Part shown: one piece after another, positions 44,026 to 56,071 of the stretch
Layout: every line of letters begins with the position of its first letter
Numbering within the stretch: the stretch's first letter is position 1
DNA from: Agapanthus africanus
Taxonomy: Eukaryota; Streptophyta; Magnoliopsida; Asparagales; Amaryllidaceae
Assembly (NCBI GenBank): GCA_030015575.1
Contig: JASDDO010000006.1
Location: 323,936,361-324,000,360 of the forward strand
Reading direction: 5' to 3'
Length of the DNA stretch: 64,000 nt
Translations under genes and position numbers: made by a program
The notes under the pieces: generated by a model
The model's database searches: none
What the model saw: the letters and a program-made list of their open reading frames with translations, nothing else
What the model was told of the DNA's origin: nothing

Positions 44026-47000
44026 TTAAGGAGGATGCGTCTTCAACAAATCGATAAGCCGCTCTCGCGCTCCCCTCAATATCTTCTCGCGTTCTGCCAC
44101 GGCGGCCAACTCCGTTTCGACTTGATTCTGTTGCTGCAGACAGGATGAAAGCTTTTCAGCGATTTCTTGCCTGGCAGCTTCGCGGTCCTGCATGACTCGC
44201 TCGACGAAATCAAGCTTCCGCTTTAGCGTCAACCCATCCGAGATACATCGTTAGAGGTTGTCAAAAATAGCTTTTAGCTGCGCAGCATTCGCTTCAACCT
44301 GGGCACACAAATGGACGGATTCGCTGAAAGCCATCTCATATTGCTCTCGCCTCAGGTCCGCCTCTTGTTCAAAATGGCGAATAAAAGGAACACTCTGCTC
44401 GACCCATGCAGCCCGCTAATAGTTCGAAGCCGACATCTCAGGAGCGAGACGCTTGAGCTCAAGCTCATGCAGATGATTAAAGCCCTTTTGGCGCGATGTA
44501 TTTTAAGTTCTAAAGTTAACCGCAATCAAGACGGCGTCGCGTGTTGCTAGCCGCGATGAGTACGGGTCATCCGCAGGAAGACGGTGCGTTTCGCGTTCTT
44601 GTTATGACGAGTTAATGCGAGGTTCGGAACGGTTCGTTTCTAACTTAAGTATTGTATATGCAAGTATATGTTTGTTAGGAATAGATAGGTTAGTGTAAGT
44701 TAGTGAAATCCGTACTCAATCCTTTGAGACGAGCTTGACCATTGAAGCTAGAGCAATCGGCAACAACGTGGATTAGGGTGTTTAAACACAGTATTTATGA
44801 AATCTGGCTTATTGACCCTTGTCCGTCCGTTCTTGTCTCTTGACTTTCGCCTCCGGCCAAACTGAACGCAACCGGTCACGGTTAGGGATCACCGATACCA
44901 TGGTAGGATAGGGTGCCTAACGGAGCGCTTGCGTAAGGTTTAGGCAGAGTTCAATTGGTAAATATCGGGCAAAGAAAATGAGAAAAGAAAACCTTAACTT
45001 ACATTACCATTCTTTTTCCTAACAACACCATTATTTACAAACCATCAAAACAACAAAAAGAAAGAGCAAATGAAATGATAAAAGAAAAGAATAAAACAAC
45101 ATTACAAATAAGTAAATGGCAAGAAATGAATTGTGTATCCAAGTGTGTCTCCCTTCCCTTGCTCACTGATCTGGCTTTTATAGGCACAAAATAAGATTAA
45201 ACAAGTAATAAAAATAAGACGATGTGACAGCAAGAGATGGACAGAAGAAAATTGGGGAGTATTGGGCAAGCAAAAACCGGTGGGGCCGGGATTTAGAGGG
45301 ATGTCGCCGATTTTCTTGAGGAGTTTGGGGCTCGTGTTGGTTCTGTGATGATGTGTTCTCTCGACAATTCCACTGGTGCTGTTGGATTTGTTTATATGAA
45401 TCTGGTCTGCATTCAGGAATTTGGTGGGAAACATGTAGCTTTATATCCATCACAACTTTTTGCATTCAACATTCTTGTCCCCCACATGTGCCCACTTGTG
45501 CCATGGGCAGCCCCACCATGGTCCATGCATCACAAAAGGTGTTCACACTTGTATGTGTTGGACCATTTTAGATAAAAAGTGTGTACACATGCATGTTGCA
45601 AAAAGAACTCTTTGGATAACGATCGGTTTGCAGTTCCGGTTGCAGTGTCGGCTCACAAATGTTATATCCGTGATTTTGATTGTGTTTCCAATATTGTGTC
45701 ACGGATACCTATAATCTGTATTTACTGAGCAGACAATGGTTAATAGTACCGATATATAACAAAACAGATAATGAATGAGTGGTATTGAAATGCAGTTTTC
45801 TGTGATAAACAGCAGGCAAGCCTCAATCTTCCTGCAATAATCAACCCAAGAACCGACTTGATCTTCATTATAGAAGTTCACGAGCGTCGCCAGCATTGGA
45901 TTGACTTCGGCGGCAAAGTCCGTAGCAGAAGAGAGGGCCTCGACGTCTAGATCTTCGATAAACTCGCTTAACGTTCGCCGGCTATTCGCGGCGCCCCTGG
46001 AGGATACACGTCTGGCAAAGGGCCCCACGGGCATGGGAATGCGAGACTCGAAAGGAACTGGACCAGGCGTAATCACTGCAAAATGAATTATGGCTAAAAT
46101 TCAACTTAGGAAACAAAGAAAACACCCAAAGGATGGAATCTATCATACAGGCTGTTGCAGGCGGCAGAACGGGGAGTATCGGAGGCGCGGCTATTCTTTC
46201 GTCTCCTCCTTCGACCCGTGACACTGTGGTCAATGTAAAGAAGACCTAGCAACAATAAGTCTACTTATAAAAGAAAGGAGGGAACACTAAACGAAGAATA
46301 TACTGACCAATACCAGAAGGTGGAACGATTTTCGACTGAAAGGAAAAATGTGGGCTTAACACCTGGTACAAATGGTCAAAGAGCACTCCTGCCGAGCCGC
46401 AACAATATACAGTCAATACAAGGAGGATTGTATCCACAGTGAAACAAATAAGTGAGAAGCCCGTACCTTCTAAGATGTGAGGGGGCACAGAAGAAGGCGA
46501 GGGGACAGCGACCGTCAGAGCAGCGACCGACGACACTTCATCAGACGACATAGCCTCAGGGTTTACCGCGCCTATGCTCAAGACAAACAAAATATCATCA
46601 GAAGGGCTGAACGGGATTGGAAAAAAAACCCGAAAACAATAACCCAAGGACTACCTGATAGATCGTGGACCAAAACTACGACGGAAGCGTCACCAGATGT
46701 AATAGCTTCTACACTCTCTATCGGAGGAATAGATTATGCGCCCATAGCCTCATCCCCTGACTCGACGAGGGCCGTCGTAACGCTTGCGACGCCCGCCGAT
46801 ACCAAGGAGCCACAGAGAGAAAGAGCAGCGGTATGGACAGTCCCAGATTCCCGAGAAAGAGTATCCACTTCGAGCTCTGTAATCGCCGGCATTTCACCTG
46901 CCATACCATCGCCAGGACTTGGCCCTGCGTAAAAGAAAATGCGTATGTCAGAATTCGAGGACCGAGTTTTAATAAAAGACCGGGTGTTACGTTACCTTGA

Positions 47001-49925
47001 ATTAGCTTTCCAGTTTCTTCCCGAGCCGCGCGTGAAACTTGTCTTTAGGCTGTGGACAGGGCAGAGGGAACATCTGCCGAAGGAGTGTCAGCAGTCGGGA
47101 TACTGCTTGAGCCTGCACTTGCAGACAAAACGGCATCGCGTTCCCTCGCCGCACGCTTCCTGCGCTTCCTGTCATTCTGAGCAGTGAGAACTGACCTCCT
47201 TAAGACTTCCGACAGGGGGACGTCGTCGTTCGAACCGAGCTCTGCCTCCAGAGCCGCTACGGTGCCCATCATCGGATGCTTCAGCAAAGCCTCCTGCGGT
47301 GACTTTGGGATGGCCGTGGCCATAGTAGCTGGCTTTAGAAGTTTTGTTGCATCGCCACTTGGGATCGGCACTACACTTGGAATAACCTGAGTTGAGGTAG
47401 TCCCTGCAATAAGGTGAAAGAGATGGTCAGAGCACGAATAAAAAGAATAAAGGTGTAATGAAGCAAGTTATACCAAGACCCAAAGAAGAGCGGTGCCTCT
47501 CTTCCTCCTCGAACGTCCTGAGGGAAGCCGCGAGAGCCTCTTCGGAAGAAATACCTGTTGATGAAGAGAGCGTTAGTAAAAGCATAATAATAAGAAAAGG
47601 ATAGACGCAGAAGAATATAACCGCAGCATACCTGACTCCGCGATAGAGATCAATGCCGCTTCCTCGCGAGCCAGTCGCTCGGAAGCTGTGAGGACAGCCA
47701 GTAGATCAGTATCGGTCGCAGGCTTGTCGAACAAACCCTCGTTGGTACCGTATTCGCACAAACCCTCGCTGTAGGGAGCATGTGGCTCCTGGCCGAATAC
47801 GACATCGACAGAAAATAGAGACTTCTTCTTTTTCTGTGAATGGACGCCAGCGGCCGATGACAAGAGCTTGCGCTTAACAGGCATTTTCGGGCGGCGGGTC
47901 CCAATTTCCGTACCAGCGCCAGATTCTGGGGATGCTACGGCTACCGCAGTTATGCGAACATCAGATTGAAGCCTCTCAGGGAAGACTCGAGGGACTACGG
48001 CTGTAGTAATTTGCCTCAAGGAAGGACGAACGACAGTCCGTCGCTTTAAGGGGACAGATGGATTGCTAGCAGGGGCTGCATCCTTATGATCAAGGAATAA
48101 CCGCCTTTCTTCCCTGATAACAGAACCCGTCGCATGCTGGTACCACGCCACGTAAGTGTTCGAAGCTTTCGGCACATACTCGGCTCGCTGATGAGAAAAT
48201 TGGACCCCGTATTTAGTCGCATAATGTGGTGCAGCGCGCTGCGAATACCTTCTTCCGTAGCGACCGGCTCGGCTAAGAATGCCTCGAGAGGAACGCCTTG
48301 ATTGTAACCCGACTGTTGAGCGAAGCGGTGCAGATTATACCTCATGAACAATGCCGAGGTGTTTTTCCTGAACACTAAAAAGCCCGGCCTAATGGAATAC
48401 AAGTGCAAGATTTTCCGAGCCTTCAATGTGGAAGCCCCTTCTCTGAAAGTGTCACGCAACGGTTGCACCACTTTAGTAGATTCCTTGTCGATAGTTAAGA
48501 CTCTATCGACAAAAGTCATGCTATCCCCAACTATACGCGGGCGAAGGACCAACCGTCAAGCCTTTCGCTGCGACGGATCTAACGCAGAAGTGTCAACCAA
48601 ATACATGACCCGTGGAAAGTTGTAGCTGTCATAGAAGCATGGTCATTTATGAACACCGAAAGAACCCAGCACGTGCATCTCGACCCAGAACGTGAAGTAG
48701 TGCAACGAAAGATGTACAGGTTTTACCCCTGGCTGAGTAGTATCGGCCGCTAAGCTCAGGACATGATATAGATGAGCTAGCCCTGCAATCCCAACGGCTA
48801 CACGCGTCCCTATGACAACGCGGTGGGCCGGATAAAAAACGGATGGTCTCATGTAGCGAGGGTGCATCGGAAGCACAAACCAGCTCAATCACAGGCCGAT
48901 GAACCCCAGAAAGAACGTCTCTTCATCGACGTTTGAAGCAGCAAGTTCTGCAAAAGGGACGACTGGAGTGTCTGGAATAAAGAAATTTTTTAGATCCGCT
49001 TTCGCCGTCGGCTGGTTATCCAAACCGAAACCAAATGGGTCATCAAGCTTGGCGAATTTCGTGGCTTATTTTGACAAGACTTCTGGGCGAAGAAATCGGG
49101 CGATGAAATCTGTGAAGCCGACTCCGTGCCCTCCAGACTCTAAAAACAGACTCTCATAAATGTTCAACACCTTGATTAGGCTCGGGAACCGATGTTGAAT
49201 GGCATTCTCCGGAGTGAGACCCATTACCACTGATTTGGTGGCAAAGATGTACTCATCAGGGGGAAGTATTTCCTCGTAATGTTCCCCTCTGACGGGTAGG
49301 CCTGAAATTTCCGCAAACTCTTCCAAGGAAATTGAGACTTCCCGGTCCGATAGAAGAAATGTGTGGGTTGGGATGTTCCACTATTCCAGAAAAGCCTTAA
49401 CCCACCACACATGAGGCGCGGGATATTGGAAGAGGGAAGTATATATGGCAGGATATAGCCCAAGCTTCAGCAGCAGTGACTTCTTAGCCGACAAGATATA
49501 CCGGGCCCACTGCAGGTAGCCGGCTGATTGGCGAGGAGTTAACCCTATCATATGGACTTGTCCCCAAGGGCACGACTGGCCTGACATAAGCGCTGCCCCA
49601 AAATATCCAAAGCCATCGGTGGCTGTATGGGTATTGATGCCATAGAAGGCTGAAAGCAACCCTCCGAAGTCCAATTGAGCTCTTCTACAGCATAATTCAC
49701 TTGAGGCGAATCGGCGTATTGAATTGCTGAAATGGGCTCTGAGGGCGCTGCACAAGAAAAACTGCGCCGGCCCTAGATAATCTGATTGTACCATGACCCC
49801 CATTGGTGAAGAGATTTTCGCTCCGGGTCACGATCTTTAATAAGCGCGAAGACTTCCCGATCCACGGGCGCGTCGGCGATGGCGCTCTCTGAACGTACAA
49901 AAGGGAAAGAAGAGTCGGAAGCCAT
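44026..49925 (-). pseudogene. Antisense multi-exon gene with a plant-mobile-domain-like region, inside T4
   Basis: Start MASDSSFPF at 49925. One long exon (49925 to about 47632) holds a domain resembling the plant mobile domain (aminotransferase-like) family: KSLLLKLGLYPAIYTSLFQY, then THTFLLSDREVSISLEEF, EISGLPVRGEHYEE and VLNIYESLFLESGGHGVGF. Its frame is interrupted by several stops (one TGG to TAG before NIPTHTF) and a frameshift near 48230. Short exons follow, separated by introns with GT and AG: 47631-47555 (77 bp) and 47473-47404 (70 bp) are clear, and others follow near 46990-46929, 46650-46570 and 46470-46335. The C-terminal part is basic/Ser-Thr-rich, then coiled-coil-like (VMQDREAARQEIAEKLSSCL) up to the stop at 44026. 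A probable solo LTR (44497-45700) splits the last exons. Extra antisense frames between integrase and 3' LTR are known from Tat elements; a function is not known to me. Confidence 0.65.
44497..45700 (-). repeat. Probable Athila-type solo LTR in the antisense gene (right edge uncertain)
   Basis: The left edge TGTATTTTAAG is followed by GTTAACCGCAATCA and GATGAGTACGGGTCATCC, close in pattern to the A1 LTR start (TTTAACCGCAATCA, GGTGAGTACGAGTCGTCC) but from another subfamily. It interrupts the coding frame that resumes at 44496. I could not find the target duplication; the right edge lies between about 45600 and 45800. Confidence 0.5.
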
Positions 49926-50707
49926 AGTACCTACACAAAGAGAGACGAGGGTTAGTTATCAACGCTATATTCTGAACTCTGACACTTGGTACTTAAAAAG
50001 TGTATCGCACTACAATGCAGAAGAAAGGGACAAAGGGGGGCCCACAAAATTAAGGTGGCGTCCCATCATTGATGGGACAGTCACTCATTAAGGATGGAAT
50101 CCTAAAAGTATTCTTATTTAATGAGAAACCTCATTAGGCTAAGGAGTTAAACTCCCTCGGGAGCTGTGCTCTGCAAACAGATTTCACATCTGTCAATTTT
50201 AATTAAGAGGGGAATAAAATTCCCCAAAAATTTCTAAGAGCTATGCTCTGTAAAAACAATGGGATAATCTAACAGAACCCTAAAAAACAAAGCTTTTTAA
50301 CAGGGCAAAACCCCAAGATCTTTAAGATCCTGAAAGAAAATCCAAGAAATTCTAAGAGTTCTTCACGGAAGATGAGCAATGCTCTGATTAATGGGTTAAG
50401 CAACCCTAAAATACATTTTAAGATCTACGATATAAGAAGAGCAAAGCTCTGTTCATGGGTTAGATTATAATCCTTACCAAATTTTGGGGCAGAGTTTTAA
50501 CTCTAGAAAGGATTTCTTTGGGCAGAGATCTAAGCTCTGAAAGGAGAATTGAATTCTCAAAAAAGAACAAGAGAAGATGAACAGTAGTCATCTCAAGAGC
50601 CAAAGGCCCTACTTATAAGTACAGGAAGTCGATTCAACTTTCAAGAAGATCCAACGGTGGAAAACCTGCCACCGCCGCACTCACGTGTGAGCCACGTGAG
50701 CGCAATG
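49926..50707. other. Palindromic leader; possible antisense promoter
   Basis: No gene. Rich in word/reverse-complement pairs (GGAGTTAAACTCC near 50140, GGAATTGAATTC-like near 50548). On the - strand a TATA-like TACTTATAAGTAGG lies at about 50610-50625, some 690 bases before the antisense start codon. It ends in CACGTGTGAGCCACGTGAG next to the polypurine tract. Confidence 0.45.
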
Positions 50708-50720
50708 GTAAGGGGGCATT
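50708..50720 (+). promoter_or_regulatory. T4 polypurine tract
   Basis: GTAAGGGGGCATT directly before the LTR start TGTTTCC. T2 has GGTGGGGGGCATT in the same place. Confidence 0.75.
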
Positions 50721-52967
50721 TGTTTCCCCCAATAAAAGAGCAAAGCTCTGTTCAAAATTTGAAAGGTAGCGCCTCACGTGCCCTGCACGAGGGCGCCATC
50801 ATCAAGAGTTAAAAACTCTGAGGCAGCGCCTCACGTGCCACGCACGAGGACGCCAGCGCCAATAGTTAAAAATTCTTAGGCAGTGCCTTACGTGCCTCGC
50901 ACGAGGGCACCAGCGCCAGAACTAAAAGCTCTCTGTTAGACAGAGCCATTGGATCAAAAATCCAATGGAGGTGATAAATCATCAAAATGCAGAATTAAAT
51001 TCTGCTGAGGAAATATTCCTCAAATCTTTATAAACAAGAAAGATTACTCTCTGTAAAATAGAGCACCGTTAGATTAAAAATCCAACGGTGATTAAAAATC
51101 ACCTATCTGCAGAATAAATTATGTATGGAAAATATTTCCCTAATCTTGTTAAAAACAAGAAAGATATCTTCTGTAAAACAGAAGTCCTTGGATCAAAAAT
51201 CCAACGGTGGATAAAATCCCCAAATCAATTAAAGATCACTCAATGAGAGATTTCTTTAATTAAATCAACAAACTTTCCTCTACTATATAAATGACCCAAG
51301 ACTTCAAGTCTTGTACAGAGAACCCCCCCCATAAACTTCAAACAAAAGGAGAGAGTAAGCAAGAAGAAAGATTTAAGAGGGAAGAAAGAAGAATACCTTT
51401 CTTCGAGGTAAATAAAAATAATAGAGATCAGAGCATCTCATCTGCATGTCCAAGGGTTTAACCCTTATAAAAGAACTTAGTTCTTTCTCTGAATCTAAGA
51501 TCCATGAGACAAGTCTCTCACAAATGATAATTTAATTCTCATTGGGGTGAACTTGTTCTTGGGGATCAAAGATCCAGAAAAGAACAGAGAATTGAACTCT
51601 TCAGAACAGAATATACGAAGAAAACCTAGCGCCAAGCGCCTCACGTGCCCCTCGCGTGGGCACTATTCAATAAGGAGTGCCTAGCACTCAGTGGTTGACG
51701 CTCAGTGCCAAGCGCCTCACGTGCCCCTCATGTGGGCGCTACTCAATAAGGAGTGCCTAGCACTCAGTGGTTGACGCTCAGTGCCAAGCGTCTCATGTGC
51801 CCCTCACGTGGGCGCTATTCAACATAAAGCGCTCGGTACTAATTAGACAGCGCCTAACGCCCAGCGCTTAGCACCAAGCGCCTCACGTGCTCCGCATGTG
51901 GGCGCCATAAAGATTGTTTAACACTCAATAAAAAACAAAAAAGGGGGAAAAGTAAAGTAAAGTGTGAGCGTCAAAACCTATATAAATGCCCAGCATTGTT
52001 CGCACAGAAAGGGGACTGAGCCCAAGCAAGTGTTTAGCACTTTATTTAAATGACAAAGACTGAGTGGGCTGAGCCCAAGTTGACAAGATCCCTAATTCAG
52101 ATCAACCGAGCCCATGTGCTCATTATTTTCCAAGTTGGTCTTAGCCCCAAACACGACCACTGATCTTCTGACAGGATATTCATCTCACACCTCCCCTCAA
52201 TACGGAAATTGGTTCATGGGTACATCTCCTCACACCTCTGATACATGTCGTTGTAATTCTTCAACGTCTCCAGAGAGGTGGTGGGTCCCGACAACCAACA
52301 ACTCTTTGGTGCACTCCCAAACCGCTACGGACCGCAACGTCCTTAAACTAGCTACGGACCGAAATGTCCTTAAACTAACAGCGGACCGTAACGTCCTTAA
52401 ACTAACATAAAAGAGCCCAGTTGCTCTTTTGTTGGATTTAAATGATCCTAAAATCTTGTTAAGTAGATCTTAGTCTAAAATCGGATTAACGCATCCTTAA
52501 CAAACATTTAAGTTGATTTTAATCTCAAACGAGATTAACGATCCTTAAATTAAACCAAACCCAAATATAAGAATATACGGATTTGAACTAATCCACGCCC
52601 TACGGGAGACAACATAAATTAGTCTTCATATACAATCCACGGGCAATCAAAAATAAAACAAACGCACACGACACGAAGTGAACTTCTGGAGCAGGAGAAA
52701 GTGGTTATTGCGATGCGGTAACGTAATTAAGCGCAGGGGCTTGCGCCTGCAGGGAAGAGCGTCCCCACAATCAAAAACCCCTCACAAACGAGGGGGAATC
52801 TGACGAAGTCTGCTACAATGGCCGCATCCGTCCAAACCTCCGATACACAGTGCCATAAATCAACTTGGTATCTTTGGAGAGGTGGACGGATAAATCCAAA
52901 TAGCATATGCCCCAAATTCAGGCAAGAAGAACCATCCTGGTTCCGTCTCTGTTTTCGGCGATAAACA
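50721..52967 (+). repeat. T4 3' LTR
   Basis: TGTTTCCCCC ... GGCGATAAACA. Partner of 27104-29271; TATA box at 51284-51291. It carries the extra ~72-bp section at about 51428-51500, bounded by AGATC on both sides. Confidence 0.9.
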
Positions 52968-52972
52968 AGCTC

Positions 52973-55935
52973 CTCTTCAGAGTCGCTGCCAGGATGGATG
53001 GCGTACCAGGTCACTATAGGGATCTCTTCATTGGAGTCTTCTTCTAGCTCCTCCAGAATTTCAGTTGCTTCTATAGGGAAGAACTCCTTCAATTGAATTA
53101 GAGTTATTTCCTTTTGTTCATAGTCTTCGAGGGAATTGATATATTTTTGAATGGTCGATCTTCCTGCAGACTCTTTTTCGCGTCGAGCCGCACTTTTCTT
53201 CTTCTCGAGCTTTTTGGATTTTGATCCTGATTAAGCCGAATTGGCAGCTGGAATGGTGGGCTTCTTCTGCCCTTCCCATTCTGTCCTGGGCTTTTTCCGA
53301 AGTAGCTTTTGCATCTTCTTCATCTTATTAGATATGTGCATACTCCACGGAGGCTGCGGTGAGTCGGTTTCATTTCTCAGGGCAGCGGGTTCAGCTGTCT
53401 GCTCCCAGAAGGGTTTAGCTTCTGTCTGTATAAAGTTGGTGGTTGCAACTTGATTGTTCACCAACACACTCTTGGACAGCTCGATTTCTCCAGTCTTGTA
53501 CTGCTTCTCGACCCAGTCTTTGAAGATATAGCAATCCTCGATCGCATGGCTCACTACTCGATAGTATGGGCAATATAGAGGATTGTCGGTCATTTTTGCT
53601 TCGTGAGGTCTTTTCGACTCTGGCAATTATAGACCGTTGTTCAGGGCATCTTTGAATATCTTTCGGACCTTATACCTCTTGAAAGAGTAAACCTTGTTCT
53701 TTTTCTCTTCTAGGGAAGGCCCTTCTCCTCCCAGCACTGGCTTTTGAGACCGGTTGGTTTTGGATTGGCCAGCCTTTCGCTTGTCTTCATTATCGAACGC
53801 ATTGAAGTCATTGATATTGCTGGAATTACCGCTTCTACAGTTGTCGTCCCTCCTGCTCTTCCAAGTCTTGTCTCTTTGAGAATCTGGGGTAGACTCTTGC
53901 TTTGAGCGTTCCAGCATTTGGACTTTCTTGGTCAGCTCCTGAAACGGCTTGAGGCCTGCTGTACATAAGAATGAGACCATCCAATTGCTGAGGTTCCCAA
54001 TGAGGAGGCCGACGGACTGGTCCTGCTCTAGCGACGGTTCGCACTTGACAGTCAGGTTGCGCCATCGGGCAATAAAGTCCGTGTTGCTTTTGTTTTTCCC
54101 CAGCTTGGTTCTCATGAGGTCAGCGATGGAGATTTTGTCACTAACACTCATGAATCTTTGCCGAAACAGAGACTCCATTTAGGCGAAAGTAGTGATGGGC
54201 CCGTCTGGTATACTTGCGTACCATTCGAAAGCGACACCAGTCAGGCTGTTGACAACCTGACGAAAAAGAAGCGCATCATAGCCCCCTGTATTTCCGCATA
54301 ACGCTTTAAAGTGGGCGATGTGCTGATTTGCGTGTCCCGTCCCGTCAAATCTTCCGAACTTAGGAATGACGTAGCCGCTGGGGAACTTGATCAGATCGTA
54401 CTGTGCGGGATATGACCGCCCACTACTGCCAATTTCTTTCTGATCTTCGGCTTCAGCCACCAATGTTTTAACCTTGCTGGTGACCAAATCCATTATCCAA
54501 TCTTGTGTTAGAGGGATGGTACTATCTGGGGCCAAGGCGTACTCAGAAGCGGAATGTGGTCGGCTTTCGTGCGGCTCGCCCAATCTTGGACCCAAGGGGA
54601 CAGACATCGGTTGTTTCGGGTTGTCATCACCCGGCTCATAAGTATAGACTTGTGCTTGATTGGGAGGCGCCCGAGCAATTTTAGCCGTGAGCTGCATCAC
54701 AACGTTCGTTAGGTCATCAATTTTTGAATAGAGCTTGGCCATCTCTTTATCTTTGCTCCTGAGCTATTTTCGAAGCTCTTGAAGCAGCTCTTGCTCTGCG
54801 GTCCTAGGGCGGAAAGTAAGCTCTTCCTCGCTGTCCGAGCTTGACTCCACATGGACTGAGGGGTCTTTCTTCCTATCGACCTCATTGAGAGGGTTTCATC
54901 ATCCAGCGGAGGCGTCTGATCTTGGGAAGCGGCAACCACATTCAAGCCAGATTGGGCTTGGGATGTGATGGCCTCATCCTTGCTTTTGCTGCGAAGGTTG
55001 TTGCTAGGGCGCGTGCCCGCCATATAGACCGTGTGGATAATATATCCGGTCGTCCTTTCATTATTGGTAGCTGATTTTGTGGACCGCTGTCGTGGCTCTT
55101 CTGTTTTGGTAACGGACAATTGATTAAAGACGGCTGGCCTGACCGACTTCTTGAGTAGTGTCGACGCTTCTTTTCTGTATTTGCCCCAATGCTTTCGCGG
55201 GGCACAGAGCGCCTGATAGACTCTTGAAGAGACAGTGTCATGCTTTCTCTGTTGGGGCTGGGACACGTCTCTTTATAACATCGTTCGGACTGCTGTCTCC
55301 TTGATTCTAGCGGTCATGGCGTTTTTCTGAACCCACTTCAGCGGTTCGAAAGAATTGCTGACTTTTATAGCCGACTCAACCATCGTCGCGGGGTGACTAT
55401 GCTCTTAGAACTTCACAAGATTCCACTTGGCCGAAGTCCTGACCCTTTTGTTGGCTCGATGCCTGAGCCGCTTCTTTCTTAACCTTTCTGTTTGAGCACT
55501 TGGCAAGCTTCGGCCCTTCAGGACGACGTCGTAGACCGACTGACAGAGAGTCCAGAGAATATGCCTGCTCGCTCAATCGTCAAGGGCAACGTCTTAGCTT
55601 GCTGGAGCTGCTTTGTGACCCCATTGGTGTTGACGGTCTTGCCCCCAGTTGGAACAATGGAGAGCCGTTCGAATACAGATTTGCATTTGGGGTAGGATGC
55701 TCTGGCGACCATGACGTTCGGCCTACTGCCCCTTGAGGTTGGTTTGGCCGCTTAGTTTGTCAGGACCTCCACCAGATGAGCGCTTCCAGCTGGGTAGATG
55801 ACGACCGAACCAAATTGACGGGGTGGCTCCTCCTATTGCCGGCTGAGATTGACAGGGAGAACCACACGAGCATTGATCTTGACCACGTATGAGATTGGGG
55901 TCACGTTGGCAGCTGAATTCATCATGGGAGACATC
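52973..55935 (-). pseudogene. T3 gag polyprotein
   Basis: Start MSPMMNSAANVTPISY at 55935, the first good ATG after the primer site, preceded by a pyrimidine-rich tract and CAG. The N-terminus has the family motif KSVFERLSIVP. The capsid core is clear at 54400-54050: FPSGYVIPKFGRFDGTGHAN, HIAHFKALCGNTGGYDALLF, FEWYAS, then MESLFRQRFMSVSDKISIAD and FIARWRNLTVKCEPSLEQ. A Cys/His segment follows in YCPYYRVVSHAIEDC (53570), a plausible zinc knuckle. The stretch ends in the acidic EILEELEEDSNEEIPIV and HPGSDSEEEL at the T4 insertion point. Stops include those after TTFA, NNGL and AANSA, and frameshifts lie between 55270 and 55900. Confidence 0.82.
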
Positions 55936-56047
55936 GTCGTTGAAAGTTGATTGCTGCACGAAAGGAACATTACTTCAGTACAAACGTCGGTATATATGTT
56001 AAATGAGTTCGCATGAACGCTTGACCCAAGATATGGGAGAAGAGAAT

Positions 56048-56066
56048 GGTCCCACCGGGCGTGCCA
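56048..56066 (-). promoter_or_regulatory. T3 primer-binding site
   Basis: On the - strand TGGCACGCCCGGTGGGACC, with spacer GATTC (56067-56071) to the LTR end, as in T1 and T4. Confidence 0.8.
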
Positions 56067-56071
56067 GAATC

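Larger units (their letters stand above)
27104..52967 (+). mobile_element. T4: Tat-like element with pol deletion and antisense gene
   Basis: LTRs 27104-29271 and 50721-52967, flanked by perfect AGCTC duplications (27099-27103 and 52968-52972). Contents: primer site, gag, integrase core and C-terminus joined directly to gag, repeat-rich tail interrupted by C1, an antisense multi-exon gene, leader-like palindromic DNA and polypurine tract. Own length about 15 kb after removing C1 and a probable solo LTR. It was inserted in T3 gag-pol, whose frame continues on both sides. Confidence 0.88.

Noticed and set aside
46477..46932. + strand frame of 151 codons
   Set aside because: It is the complement of the antisense gene's exons, which have matching splice sites on the - strand.
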